Shown: piece by piece, positions 1 to 14,000 of the stretch | How positions within the stretch are numbered: the stretch's first letter is position 1 | Layout of the letters: each line of letters starts with the position of its first letter | Source of the DNA: Nymphaea colorata | Lineage: Eukaryota > Streptophyta > Magnoliopsida > Nymphaeales > Nymphaeaceae | Direction: 5' to 3' | DNA: 64,000 bases | NCBI RefSeq assembly: GCF_008831285.2 | Contig: NC_045140.1 | Span: 2,397,528 to 2,461,527 of the forward strand | Notes under the pieces: generated by a model | The model's database searches: none | What the model was told of the DNA's origin: nothing | Seen by the model: the letters and a program-made list of their open reading frames with translations, nothing else | Program-made: the position numbers and the translations under genes

Positions 1-762
1 CAGCGCGGCACGTTTTACAACATATTTTTTCGATCCAAACATTTATTAGATTTTTAGATTACACCACAACAAGATACTGCCCATTTACAAAGACTTAACA
101 AAATGGGAACTTTTAATACCGATTATTTACACTAAACTAAACCCATCTTGATTATCTGCAGACTGAAATTAAGCTCCCATTTTCACCATATTTTTAAAGA
201 AAATTTGACAAAATATGCAATTTTGTTCCTTTTTCTGTTTTAAAACTTAAAATTCTTAATAACACTCTTGGTTTAGCGTCAAGCTGGTTTGGTTTTCTTG
301 TCTCGCAAGGTTAGTCAACGCCTTTTTGTGGCAGAGTTTTCTCTTTTTAGTCAAGAATTTTCTTTCTCTGTTATAAAAATCAGTTTCTGAATCGAATGGA
401 AAAAAAAGCTTATGATTCAAAGAAACGACTGAATCAAATACGATTGGGATGAAGGTATATTTTTTATTTAAATTTTAAAATCATGAGAATATAATAATCA
501 AAATAATAAGCTACTAATAATATCTTTATAATAATGCTTTAATGGAAAAAACACTGAAGATACAAGGTTGTGTCTGCCTTATAAATGAAATCATGGGCGC
601 TGCAGTCTTTTTCTCAATTTTTTACTTTGTGCTTAGGCGGTCTCGGTGGTAATTGAGGAGACCAATTTACCCCGTCGATACATTTTGACCGTTGAGGAGG
701 TGAAGAGAGAAGGGGGAAAAACGTAAAGTCGGCGATGGTTGTTGCCATCTGAAGTGACGAAG
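1..762. other. Upstream region of the cohesin gene, no gene seen
   Basis: AT-rich sequence with no credible coding region. The last 150 bases before the cohesin start codon are more GC-rich and probably hold the promoter and 5' leader. I could not define a TATA box or transcription start. Confidence 0.4.
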
Positions 763-1967
763 ATGTTTTACTCACAGTGTATGCTCTCCAGCAATGGGCC
801 GTTGAACACCCTGTGGGTAGCTGCCCACCTTCAGAGGAAGCTGAAGAAGGCCCAGGTCTTGCATACTGACATACCTTCTTCCGTAGGTGAGTCACTGTCT
901 TCCTGCTCATTCTTCTTCTTCTTCTGCTTCTAGAAGGATGGTTTTAAATGCACAAAAGTATTTCGTTGATGTAATTTCATTGTGGTATTTCAATCTTGTG
1001 GTCTCTTCTTCTTCTTCGAGAATGGTTTTTGAAGAAATGGCTATTTGTTTGGTTTCATTTGTTGGTGGCCGTGTGAAGGTAGCAACTGTAAGCTCCTCAT
1101 TCTTGTTTTTGCACAGGTCTTAGATGAAATGACTTCTTTGGTGACATTTTTCAAAGATAAATACCAAAATTTATGAAGTTAACTAATTGGTTTTCTGGAG
1201 AATTTAGAAATGAGCCACATGGGTGTGGGGGACAGGGTGTAGGCCGAGCAGGGTAGTAATCGATAAGCTTCAAGAGATTTTGAGGGACACTTTACGGTTT
1301 GAGTGCAAATAAATTATACAAGCTTTAAACGTTTTTTGGGTTTAGTTTACTGAGGTTGATGCTGATGGGATTTTTTTTTTTTTAAATGGTTGTGGATGCG
1401 AGGAAATTGGCTTGCAGGATGTTCGCCCTAGAGGTTTTGGTTCTTTAATACATAGATGCTGGACCTTTTCTATCGTTTGACGTCGTTGGTCGAGAGTAAT
1501 TTTGTGTCATATCTGGAAGTTTAAGTACTGAAAGATTTGAATATAGTTGAGGCCTAGGGGGAAAACAAAGCAAAATAGATCCCTCTGAAATCAAGATTCT
1601 CAGACGCCGTTTTTATGTATTACAGTACGAGATTCAGCTAATTGACGTTAATCAGGTTTATTCAGGAGCAAATTTGATTAACCTTTTGGGGCGTCATGCG
1701 GACGCTGCAAATATCTGAAGCTGGTTCTCTCCATGGGGGACAAGAGGTTGCTCATTGGTGTTTTATCATTGGTCGACGTTGCGTTTCAATTGGGTTCCTC
1801 TCCTGCGCCTTCACTGCGTTAGCGCTTATTGCCAAAGTGGGCAGAGAGTTTGGTCTCCCTTGGGCCTCCTTATTTTGTTTTATTTTCTAAAAAGAATCCT
1901 TGGGAAACATGGGATTTGTTACTCATCCTAAAGTTTTGTCTGCTACTTAAAAGAACCAAGTTCGTTA

Positions 1968-2020
<53 letters not shown>

Positions 2021-5000
2021 GGTCATTTTAATGTGCTCCATTCATTAGGATACTTATTCTCAAAGTCATTTTAATGGTTAATGATCTCCATTCCAAGGGC
2101 TTTATCCATTTGGAATTTGATTCTTCTCACGTTATCCAATTAAATTCAGGTAAAGTATTTTTCCATATACATGCTGGCATCACTTTCAACCTACATAAAT
2201 AGGTAAACGGTTTTGAGGCCAGTTGATTTTGATATTCCGATCTTTTTTTTTTCCTCATATTTTCATAGCCTATGCACCTGTTAGATCTTGATTATCTTGC
2301 ATACAGTCTTGGCAGTTTGCTTGGTGAAGAATGATTGGTGAATAAAATTATCAATTGAAAGTTTCTTTTATGAGTGTTAAATTCTTATTTGATGACCTGT
2401 CTGAAAAAATGCATAGGCTTATTTTCTTTTTTTCTTTTTTTTCCCTTATGTCATGCAGATTACATCATTAAGGATCCGATTGAGGTTCCTATTGCATTGA
2501 GAATATCTGGTTACCTTCTGGTGGGAGTTGCTAGAATATACTCAAAGAAGGTTGACTACCTATATGATGATTGTAATGAGATACTGGCCAAATTGAGGAA
2601 TTCTTGGGCTTCTATCAGGGTCAGCTTGCCTGAACAGACTAGTGTTGCACCCTTTCATTGTATAACCTTACCTGATAAATTTGAGTTGGATGCTTTAGAT
2701 CTCGAGGAGCTAGGGTATAGAACGGAAGAGTAAGGAGCATTTCTCCCTATCTTTTGTGAGAGATTGAAAGTTATATAATCCTTTGAGGCCTATTTTTCAT
2801 ATTATTAACATGCTCATGAAAAAGTGTGATATTTGTGTAGGCCAACTAATCAACATGTCAAAGCTTATGAACGTATTACTTTTGAAGGTATACATTTTGG
2901 CACAAAAAATGTCTTTTATATCTTGTATTTTGCTTTGGTTATGCCCTAAAGCAATCTCCCTTTGGTTATGATGCAATACAGATGAACAGGAGCGGCAAGA
3001 AAACCTTGAAGTGGACATGGTATATGGTGCCAGACTGGCAGGACAGCTAATGTGATTATTATATGTGTTATTTTGAAATTATTGAATCTGATTTTCTGTC
3101 TCTTTTCCAATTCTACATAGGATTATCAAATGGGTGCAGCTGCACATTCTGTTCCTGCAGATAAATTGCCTCCAGAAGATGAGTATGTTTTTTCTACTTT
3201 TGGAACACAATTTTTTTTTCATGAAGACCTGCTGCATGCTGATTTTTTTTTTTCTCTTGAATAAACAAGAAGTTCCATGTAGCTATTCTCTTGTTAGATG
3301 GAGATTACTGCTTGGATGCATTATTTCAGGGTTGCTAGCCTCCTAGTCAATGAAAGCTGGTGTCTTTTATTTCAGGGTCCTTCCTCCCCATCCAATTGAT
3401 ACGGACTTTGATATGGATGGATTTGATGCATATGACTATGAAACAGTGAGAGGAAAATTTCGAGAAAATCACATGTATGAAGAAAATGAACCTGCAATAC
3501 TGGAAATTCATGAACCTTCAGATTCTCATTGTCGCTCCGTGAGATTTGAAGATCAGTCTGCATCTGTTGTTAAATGTAGTCATGAGGAACATAAGAAGCT
3601 GAGTAAGCTGACAAGCTTTGACACAGAAGAAGTTCTGGTTCCTGCCAAGGACTACACCTTGCTTCCAAGCACTGTATCTGAAAGTCCCCACAAGGTTCCT
3701 GATTCCTCAGTGTTGCTGCCCTCAAATGGTGAGTAGGCTTGACCATCTTCCATGTAAAAAAATTGGTTTTCTCCATGATCAACAAGGGACTAGTCTTTTA
3801 GACATTCAATATTATTTTACACATATTTGATGGCCTCATTTAAAAGAAAAAAAAAAAAAAACTTTTGCCAATAACTGACTGAGTAGCCATATTAGATTCT
3901 TTATCTGACCTGTACTCCTTTGTTTATTCAGATGGTGATTTTCCAGAGTTTATGCCTGTTCCTACTCCTAAGAAGGAAGAGCAAAATTGGAAATCAAGAA
4001 AAAGAAAAGTTCCACTTAGGAAACCGAAGGGAACAGTACCACTGTTTGATGAAAATATCATCTTGCCAAATGAGTAAGCGGTGACTGTTGACATGCATCA
4101 ACCTTCTTTTGTGTTTTCTTTTTCTAAAATCTGCATCCTTTTTTTATGTTTAGCACATCTTTTCATGACATGAATCTGATTTGAAGCAACTGTTTTTTTA
4201 ACCTTCTTATTTTAATGGATATGGTTACAGAGTTTGTTAAAAGTGTAGCTGTCACCTATTGTTTTGAGTTTATAAAAGTCCTATGACTAAAATATTTGTC
4301 TTATAAAGTTGAATGGTGTTACTTTATTGGCTGGTGGATCTATGTTTTGCATTTTGAACTAGGTAGCCCAGCATTCATTAAGTGACTCAACTAAAAGATG
4401 GAAGTGTCTAGAAATGTTTTAAATGGATCTGTCATGTAATGGATGAGTTTTGTCAAAGACTGCTCTTGCTGGTTTTTTTCTGGGAAGGAACCTAGTTGCT
4501 TCTTCAAACGTGTCTTGACTGATGAGGCACAGTTTATGAGATTGGCCAGTTGACTGAAGTGTATAGCATAAAAACAATTTGTATTTATGTGTATGTCCAA
4601 ACTAACTAGCAAGCTAGGTTCTATTTGTACATGATTAGAAAAGTATATAGGAAGAACGATGATAAAAATAGATTTCTATCAGCTTTGTTTGTGCTTAAAT
4701 TTGTTAAATTTACCGAACGTCTAGTCTGACTACTGTTTCCTTTCTTTCTCAGATCAGTGATATCTTTGTTTTTGAATTTGCCAGAGTCATCATTTTGCAT
4801 CCGTATTCCCTTTAGATAATGACAATCAGTTATTTATCACCTAGAAAAATGTTGAATTTCCTTCCATATCCAAATGTTAGTCATTTGCTAGAATGTTGTT
4901 GTCTAACTGTTATTTATAACATGCCATTTATTTCGGTGGGCAAGCTGGGGGCTAGACTGTTTGACCTGACAATTTTGATATCTTTTGTGTCTTTCATTTG

Positions 5001-8000
5001 GAGCCATTCTGTTTCACATGTGTATTTATAACTTTCAAGTATTCCACTTCTCTTATGCTTCTCTCTTTTTTAAGCAATGTTCTTGACATGCATATATTGG
5101 GATAAGTTTTAGTTCTGGATCATGTGCCGGTTGTCCATTTTAACCCCATTTATATTATTGTAGCCCAAGAACTATTTTAATTTATAAGTGCAGGTAACCG
5201 GTTTTGCCTCATGCTATCTGTAGAAACACGAACCACAAGGAGAGAGTAGAGAAAACACACACAGTATACGTGGAAAACCTCAGAAAGAGGTGAAAAACCA
5301 CGGGGAAGCTCTGACCTAGGGGCAAACCGCAACCCTAGGAGAGAGAAAATCACATTCACTTAACTCAACAATTACATGTGAGTGAAGAATATATAGGAGG
5401 GAGAGAAAGAGTGCCGCCTAGGATACCGAGCCCGCCTCGGTATCCGTGCCCCATAGGACCGGGTCCAGATATGGACCCGGTTCCCCATTACAATATATTC
5501 TAACACTCCCCCTCAAGCTTGGCATACATGTCAAACATGCCAAGCTTGCTAACATTTTTCTCAAACTGAGATGTACATAAAGACTTAGTTAAGACATCTG
5601 CAACTTGATCTTCAGACTTCATATAGGGCAGAATCAACTCCTTTGAATCTATGCGTTCCCGTATGAAGTGGCGATCGATCTCCACATGTTTAGTCCTGTC
5701 GTGCATGACCGGATTATTTGCCAGGTTAATAGCAGACTTGTTGTCACAATACATCCTCATCTTCTCTTCCATTTTAACCCCAATATCTGCTAAAAGAATT
5801 TTGAGCCATAGCATCTCTGTAACCCCCATAGCAACCGCCCTGTATTCAGCCTCAGTACTGGACCTGGAACAAACTTCTTGTCGCTTACTTCTCCAGACCA
5901 TAAGGTTACCTCCAAGAAAGATGCAGTATCCTGTGGTAGACCTCCTAGTATCTGTACATCCTGCCCAGTCGGCATCAGAGTATCCTTCAATACTTAGTCG
6001 ATCTTGCCGAGTGTAGAGCAATCCTTTCCCTGGGTCATTCTTTAAGTATCCCAATACTCTTTCAGCACTTTTCCAATGACAATCAGTAGGGGCATGCATA
6101 AACTGACTTAACACACCCACAGCATACGTAATATTTGGGCGAGTAAGAGTGAGATAAATAAGTTTACCAACCAGCCGCTGATACCTCCCTTTTCCTTCCT
6201 CATCCAAGATAGTCCCAGATTTGATACTTATCCTTGTGCCAGACTCCATTGGGGTAAGAAGGGGCCTGCATCCCAGTTTACCTGTCTCTTTTAGAAGATC
6301 CAAAGTGTATTTTCTTTGGCTCATAACAAGCCCAGTCTCAGATCGCGCGATCTCAATTCCCAAGAAATACCTTAGTTTGCCCAGATCTTTGAGATCGAAT
6401 TCTGCAGCTAACGTTTCTTTCATCTTCCTTTTTTCCCCCTCGTCGTCACCTGTGACAATCATATCATCAACATATACAAGTAGAAGGCTCACCAGACCAT
6501 TTCTCTGCTTGATGAAGAGGGTGTGATCACCATTTCCCTGTTTATACCCATTAGTCTTCATTACAACCCTTAGTCTTTCAAACCACGCTCTAGGGGACTG
6601 CTTGAGACCATACAAATCTTTCTTGAGATAGCAACACTTCCCGTTCCGAGCATATCCAGGCGACATGCTCATATAGACTTCTTCCTCAAGGTGACCATTC
6701 AAGAAGGCGTTCTTGACATCAAGTTGGTCCATGCTCCACTTCTTCTGCACTGCAAGAGCTAGGATGACCCTTACGGTCTTCAGTTTCGCCACGGGAGCAA
6801 ACGTCTCAAGATAGTCAATCCCATATTTCTGGCTAAACCCTTTAGCAACAAGGCGGGCTTTATAGCGTTCTACTGTGCCATCAGGTTTGTACTTCACATT
6901 AAACACCCACTTGGAACCAACTAAGTGAGTTTCCTTGGGGATGTCAACAACCTCCCACGTACTGTTCTTTTCCAGGGCGTCCATCTCCTCTGTCATGGCC
7001 TGTAGCCATTTAGGATCCTTCCTGGCATCTTCCACTGACCTGGGAATAACAGCTATAGATAAAGAGGTAACAAAGCACTTGTAGTCTTTGCTGACTTTAG
7101 CATATGAAACAAATCTCTGAATAGGATGAGAAGTACATGACCTGGTGCCCTTGCGCAGGGCTATGGGAAGTTCTTCATTCATTGGACTTGGATCATCCGG
7201 GGAGGTCACAAGATTGGGAAGATTGGGATTGGCAACATCGACATCTTCCATCACATCCTTCTTCTTCCTGCTGTAAACCTGACCAAATAAGTGACCTCGA
7301 GACTGTTCTTCCACAGGGCCCCCCTCCATCTGACTGTCTCTGTCCTTCCTGACAACGTCTTCCACACTTGGAGAACTAACTGTATAATCCAAGAAATCCA
7401 TGAACTGAATCAACTGATGCGAAGAATACTCTTCCCTTCTGTCACCTAGACACTCCCCCTGAAGAGGAGTCGCAGGGAAGTATGCCACATGTTTATGAAA
7501 GGTAACATCCCTGGAGACATATACTCTAGAAGTGCTAGGGTCAACACACTTGTATCCCTTCTGAGTGGAGGAATACCCCAAAAAGACCGCTTTGATGGAC
7601 CGAGGATCAAGTTTCTTGAGAGTGGGACTATGATCATGGACAAAGCAAACACACCCAAACACTCGAGGGGTCAAAGGCCAGGGATTCTGAGTAGGCCACA
7701 AAACAGAATAAGGGGAATGACCATTCAACACACGAGTAGGCATACGGTTAATGAGATGAGCACTAGTGAGAAGTGCATCACCCCAGTACCGCTTAGGGAC
7801 ATGACGTTGAAACATAATGGCCCGGGTGACATTTAACAAATGACGGTTCTTCCTTTCAGCCACACCATTTTGAGGAGGTGTGTAGCTACAGGATGTTTCA
7901 TGTATAATACCCTTGCTTCGCAGGAAGTCATCAAGGGATTGGGAGACATACTCTCGAGCATTGTCAGTACGAAGGGTCTGAACAGGGGTCTGGAATTGAG

Positions 8001-11000
8001 TTTCAACAAATGCCACAAAGTTTTTGACAATGTCGGGAACTTCACTACGTTCTTTCAACAGATACACGAACGTACACCGGGAGTAGTCATCAATAAGAGT
8101 CATGAAATAGTGAAAGCCACGACAAGTGGGTACTCCCGAAGGACCCCAAACATCAGAATGAACCAAAGCAAAAGGACGGTCGGCTTTATTGAATGAAATA
8201 GGGTACGAGGCCCTAACATGTTTAGACAACTGACACACTTCACAGGCGAAGGTGTCCAAAGAAACAAAATGAAACATCCTAGGAAACAACTTTTTAAGCA
8301 ACGGGAATGGAAGATGACCAAGTTTCTCGTGCCAACGCATAATGATGGATCTGTCCTCCATGCCAGGCAACTGTCCACTGGTGGCTGAAATCAAAGCAGA
8401 AGCAACTTGTACGGGCAGTCTGTAGAGACCATCAATAACCGAACCAATCCCAATCTTCTGCCCCGTCCCCAAGTCCTGCAGTAAACAACGATCAGCAGAG
8501 AAAATTAGATTACAGTTTAACTCTTTGGTAATACTGCTGACAGATAACAAATTGACAGGAATGTTGGGAACATGTAGGGCATTATGAAGACAATATTTGT
8601 TCAGTAATGATAAACTCCCTTTTCCAGCCACAGAGATAGAGGAACCATCAGCCATAGCCACACGCTGCTGCCCAGAGGTCAACTTGTACTCTTGAAACAT
8701 CGTAGGGTCCCTTGTCATATGATGAGTGGCCCCACTGTCAACAATCCAATCACCGAGGGAGGAATTACCTTGATCACTAGTGGCAACTAGGGCCTGGGCT
8801 AACTTAGCCCCCTCAGAAGTAGAAGCATCATCCTGGGTAGACAAACGACTAATGTATGCTTGCAACTCTCTAAGTTGATCTGAGGAGAGCTTGGATTTTG
8901 CAACATTGGTCGACCCTGGACTAGGCTCGGGCACAGAAGGAGCACGGCGATGAGGAGGAGGACGACCTCGGACGAGACGCTTCTCAGGATGAAGGTCCCA
9001 ACAAAAATCAACAGAATGACCCACTTTGTTGCAATGGCTGCATCGGCGAGTAGGACGCTGCCCTGTCCCTGAAGTATGGCTCACAAAGGCTGCTGGAGAG
9101 CTCCCCTGATGGGAGTCAATATGCATAATCTGGCGCCGTTGCTCCTCAGACTCAATACGAGCATATACCTCTTCGATTCCAGGAATCTCATCACAGTTAA
9201 GAATCTGGCTCCGAATGGTTTCAAACTCATCACGCAGGCCTCCAAGGAAGATAAAGGTGCGGTCCATCCATTCCTTTTCCCAATACAGGGCATGATCTAC
9301 ACCACATTTCCAGTCATCATTCACATGATAGTCAAGTTCCTCCCATTTGGTCTTCAGGGCGGCATAGAAGGAGGCAACAGATAAATCACCCTGTTTAAGA
9401 GCATATATGCTACGTTTGATTTGATATGCACGTAAAACACGTTTTTTACGACCATACATACGTGCAAGAACAGTCCACATATCATATGCAGTCGATTTAC
9501 GCAAGATCAAAGGCTGAATATCTGCGGAAACCGAACTAATAATCCATACTTTAACCTGACTATCTTCCAAAGCCCAGGTCGGCCATTGCGAATCAGTTTT
9601 AGAAGGTGGAGGCTTCTCCCAGTGATATAGTGCAGGCGACCACGACTAGTAATGCCGATTTCTAGGGCAGCAGACCACGAGAGATAGTTATCCTTGTTCA
9701 GCCGAATGGAGGTGACATGAACAGGCAAGCTCTCACCCTTGGTATTGCTGCCCGTGTCCAGGACATCATCAAGCTTGGAAATCACTGCGTCAGCCATGGC
9801 AATCCCCAAATAAGGTCACAACTGGCCGGCGGCGAAAACAAGACAGCCGGCGGCGACGCGGAAGAAGAGGGCAGCGGAGAAAAAACCAGTCGACGGCGGC
9901 GCTGGGACCTGTGACGGCAGCAGGGTAGGGCGGCGCTGATAACGACGGCGACGCTGGGAGCGGCGACGGCAGCAGGGCAGGGCAGGACGACGTTGGGAAC
10001 GGCGGCAACAAAGAAGAGATCCACACCGGCGACGACAGCAGGGCAGGGCAGAACGGCGCTGGGAACGATGACGACGGCGGTGCCGGACGGCGGCAACGTT
10101 CCTGGACGGCGGCAGCGTTCCTGGACGGCGTTCCTGGTCGGCGACAGCAGTAGAAACAACGACGGCAGCGGCGCTGGGAACAGTGTCGGTGGCGGTGCTG
10201 GAAACGACAACGGGGGCAGCACGTGAACGGCGGAAAAGCACTACTTGCACACCAACGATCTCACACGCGGTGGCTCATGCTATCTGTAGAAACACGAACC
10301 ACAAGGAGAGAGTAGAGAAAACACACACAGTATACGTGGAAAACCTCAGAAAGAGGTGAAAAACCACGGGGAAGCTCTGACCTAGGGGCAAACCGCAACC
10401 CTAGGAGAGAGAAAATCACATTCACTTAACTCAACAATTACATGTGAGTGAAGAATATATAGGAGGGAGAGAAAGAGTGCCGCCTAGGATACCGAGCCCG
10501 CCTCGGTATCCGTGCCCCATAGGACCGGGTCCAGATATGGACCCGGTTCCCCATTACAATATATTCTAACACTATCAAATGGAAACCCAGTCTTGAACCC
10601 TCTAGGTCGCAGCGGCAGGACCCGTAAAATGGGTATCTCCTTGACCCGAAGAGGTACACCATGCTTTTCCATATTCAAGGAGCTGAAACAAGTGTTACTT
10701 ACAACTGATTGCCAGCATAGCAGCCATTCCTCGCCCTACCATACAGACCCCAGTGCACCTATGTATGTTCGAACAAGTTGGACTTCTGGATCATGAGCCA
10801 ATTGTCCATCTTAACCCTGTTTGTGTTTATTGAAGCTTGACAGTTCCCTTTTTTGTTCCTTTATTTTTTCCTCCTGGTCACTATGCAAGGAAATGGTGAG
10901 CTCTGCCTCAACTGCTGAGCAAAAGAAGCTATCTTAGCTTTGTTTTTGTTTATCTACATATGTCCATGCCATACTCCTTCGTCGTGCCAATGTTTTGGTT

Positions 11001-14000
11001 TAAGCGTGAGCAGATATACATGGACGAACTCATCCTCTTGTTAATCAAGGTTTGGTGTAATGATTGTCTTTTATTGTGTGACGTAAGCTATGATTGTCTT
11101 CAAAATAAATTTAATATTGATACATGAAGACCATTAGCCACTAGCAATTATAAGTGACTTATTCCCTAGTCAAGTCTTTTAGGTGTAAATCATGTAACCA
11201 ATGTTGTAAAACGCGTATCGTAAGCCGTATCGGTCGGGCTTTAAGATACGCCATATCATAACGTATCATAAATTTTTTTAAAATAATAATAAATCAGAAA
11301 AATTTAAAAAAAATCGGAAAATTCATTAAAAAAATCAGAAAAAAATTAAAAATAATAAATTCTTCATAGAAAACATGTTTTAGATAATGATAGACTTATT
11401 ATTTTAGATGATATAAACTTACGTGTTCACGGTTCATCATCATACTTCATAGACATCAAAATTCATAACAATATCATTCAATTTCAATCAACAAAGCATA
11501 AGCCATAAAGTGATAAAACATTCAAGTGTTCAACAACCATAGATTCATAACTCTTAAGTAGTTCGATACATATAATGATTCATCATTCATAATCTTCATC
11601 ATCTTCATCTTCATCGTCAAGAATTGGAAGATCCTCACCAACATATTCAGCACCAGCAGTAGCACTAGCAGACTCTCCTTAATCAACAAAGACTTCTGTT
11701 GCTTCAGCTTCAAGGTTGAAGCATTCAAGATCTTCATCATCAAATATTGTAGTTGGTTCTTCCTCAATGCATGGCTCCAGATCGTCAAAGTTTTCCAAGC
11801 TGATAGGATCGAACTGAGATGTGTGCTTCCTTGCTGCTGTTTTTTGTAATTCTCTACGTTACATAAGAGAAAACTTGTTAATATATAATTTCATATAAAT
11901 ATATTGTACAAAAAATGTAAACACTAAGCTATATTACCTTTGTTTCAACCTCATATTATATCGAACAAAGACAAGGTCATTCAACCTTTTATGTTCGAGC
12001 TTATTCCTTTTTTTGCTATGGATATGTTGAGAACACACTCCAGTTCCTTTTGCATCCACTAGCATTGGACAGACTGAGGACTTTGATTGCAAAACGTGCT
12101 AGGTTTGGACAATCAAACTCATACCTACTCCACCACAAATCTAAACAAAAATATAACATTAACATTATAACAAATCAATGTGAAAGTTCTAAAAGAATCA
12201 AATGTAACAAATGCAAAGTAAATTAAACATTTCTATGTATTTACCTCGACGCATGGTTGTCCTAGCTCGAACGACGACAGGTTGTCCCATGCCCCGATAA
12301 CAAGTATCATATAGATCCAACTCATTGCTGACGACATCTTGTTCTCTAGAATAGGATTTAGATAGTAAGCTGCTGCATGAAGAGGTTGATGAAGCTGTCC
12401 AGTCCACCTTTTCTCTAGCATCTTCCATATGGGCATATATAACTTTTTCTTTCCTTTTAAGTTGTCTCGAATTGCCTCTTTTGCTTTATCCATGGCCTCA
12501 TATAAGTACCCTATGGAAGGCTTATTCTTGTTGTCAGCTAACCTGAGGACTTTCACTAATGGAACACAAACCTTCAATAGTTTCACACATGATTCCCAAA
12601 ATTCGTTATTAAATATGATATCCACAACTAAAGAAACATTTCTTTTATGAGCATGTGGTTATGCAACTCATTCTTCACTAGCGAACATCTGCCTCAAAGG
12701 AGTTCTTTGTTTCGCCACACTCTGCACAGTCGATACATTTGTGAAAAATCTAGTTTGTGCAGGTCGTATCAATTCAACTCCTTTTGTAAACTTTCTCATC
12801 AAACTCAATACATATGCATGATTATAGTTAAATTTTGTTACCTCTTGACATTGGTCAATGGCTGATTTCATATCATGCATCTCATTAAGATCTTGAAGCA
12901 TAAGATTAACACAATGAGTGGTACATGGACTCCAAAAAAATGTTTCATACTTTTGAAATAACAAATCTCCTGCAGCTCTACAATTTGCAGCATTATCTGT
13001 AATAAACTGTACAATGTTTGCAGGTCCAACTTCTTGTACGGCATTATCAAAAACATTGAACGAAATCTCAGCAGTCTTAGGAACATCAGACAAGTCAAGA
13101 AATTTCAAGAACATTGTACCTTTAGGGCAATAAACAAGAAAATTTACAAGTGTTCTTGACCTCCATCTGACATAATGGAGCAACTTGTTTCTTTCCAAGA
13201 TAATTTCAATTGATCGCAATGTTCAAACACTTCTTTCACCGTATCTTGAAGAATTTCACCCCTCAACTGATGATATGATGGCATTTTGAATCCGGGGCCT
13301 ATAGAAGCAATTGCATCTGCCATGACTTGGAATTGAAAAGAATTAGCTGCATTAAATGAAATACATGTATCATAAAACCATTTCCCTACTATCTTTTGTG
13401 CTTGATATAACATATCTTTAGATGTCATAGCACGAATCTGCGGCTGACCACCTGGCCTAGTATATGAAGGGAAAAAGCTCTTAATAGAACCAATACTAGA
13501 CCTACCAGTAGGAACTCTACCACTAGGTGGTCGCATACCACGTCTGGCCCTAATATCTGTTGTGCCTCTTTTCTTCTTTCCCGTTATGCCAGATCGACCT
13601 CTTTCATACATGATCCCTTTTCTTCTACGATCTCTACCTCTTGAGGTCTCCAAATCTGTTCTTAGACTGTTATCATCTTCATCATCACATTCATAAGCTT
13701 CTTCCTCTTCTTCTTCATCTTCCAAAGGCTCGTTATAGCCTACATCTGCCTCTTCAATTTATTTTTGTATCCTCTTTTGACGTAAAGCATGAAACATATC
13801 TAAACATTGCTGACGCACAAATGGAGGCAAAGGTTTCTTTGGTCCTCCAACACAAGGAGACGCATCTTTGGAGGTCCCTGCCAAATGGTATTTCATTCTA
13901 CTAATCTCTCCTGAAAATGTATTCAATTTCCCACAAAAGCTACATTTGAGTTTCAAGTGGTTATTTTCCTTCACCCTTTCGCACCATTGCCATTAGGATC

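Larger units (their letters stand above)
5219..10571 (-). mobile_element. Nearly intact Ty1/Copia LTR retrotransposon in cohesin intron 7
   Basis: The 5353-bp element is inserted antisense to the host gene. Two 287-bp LTRs read as identical base for base, begin TG and end CA, and are flanked by the 5-bp target duplication CTATC (5214-5218 and 10572-10576). The internal domain order is gag, protease, integrase, reverse transcriptase, RNase H, which is diagnostic of Copia. A purine-rich tract (GGGGGAG on the minus strand) abuts the 3' LTR. Identical LTRs imply a very recent insertion. The only coding lesion I see is a 1-base shift in gag. The primer-binding region is unusual (see findings). Confidence 0.95.

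Noticed and set aside
9782..10250. Several 70-146 residue frames in the Copia leader
   Set aside because: Low-complexity by-products of a GC-rich repeat, open in several frames at once.
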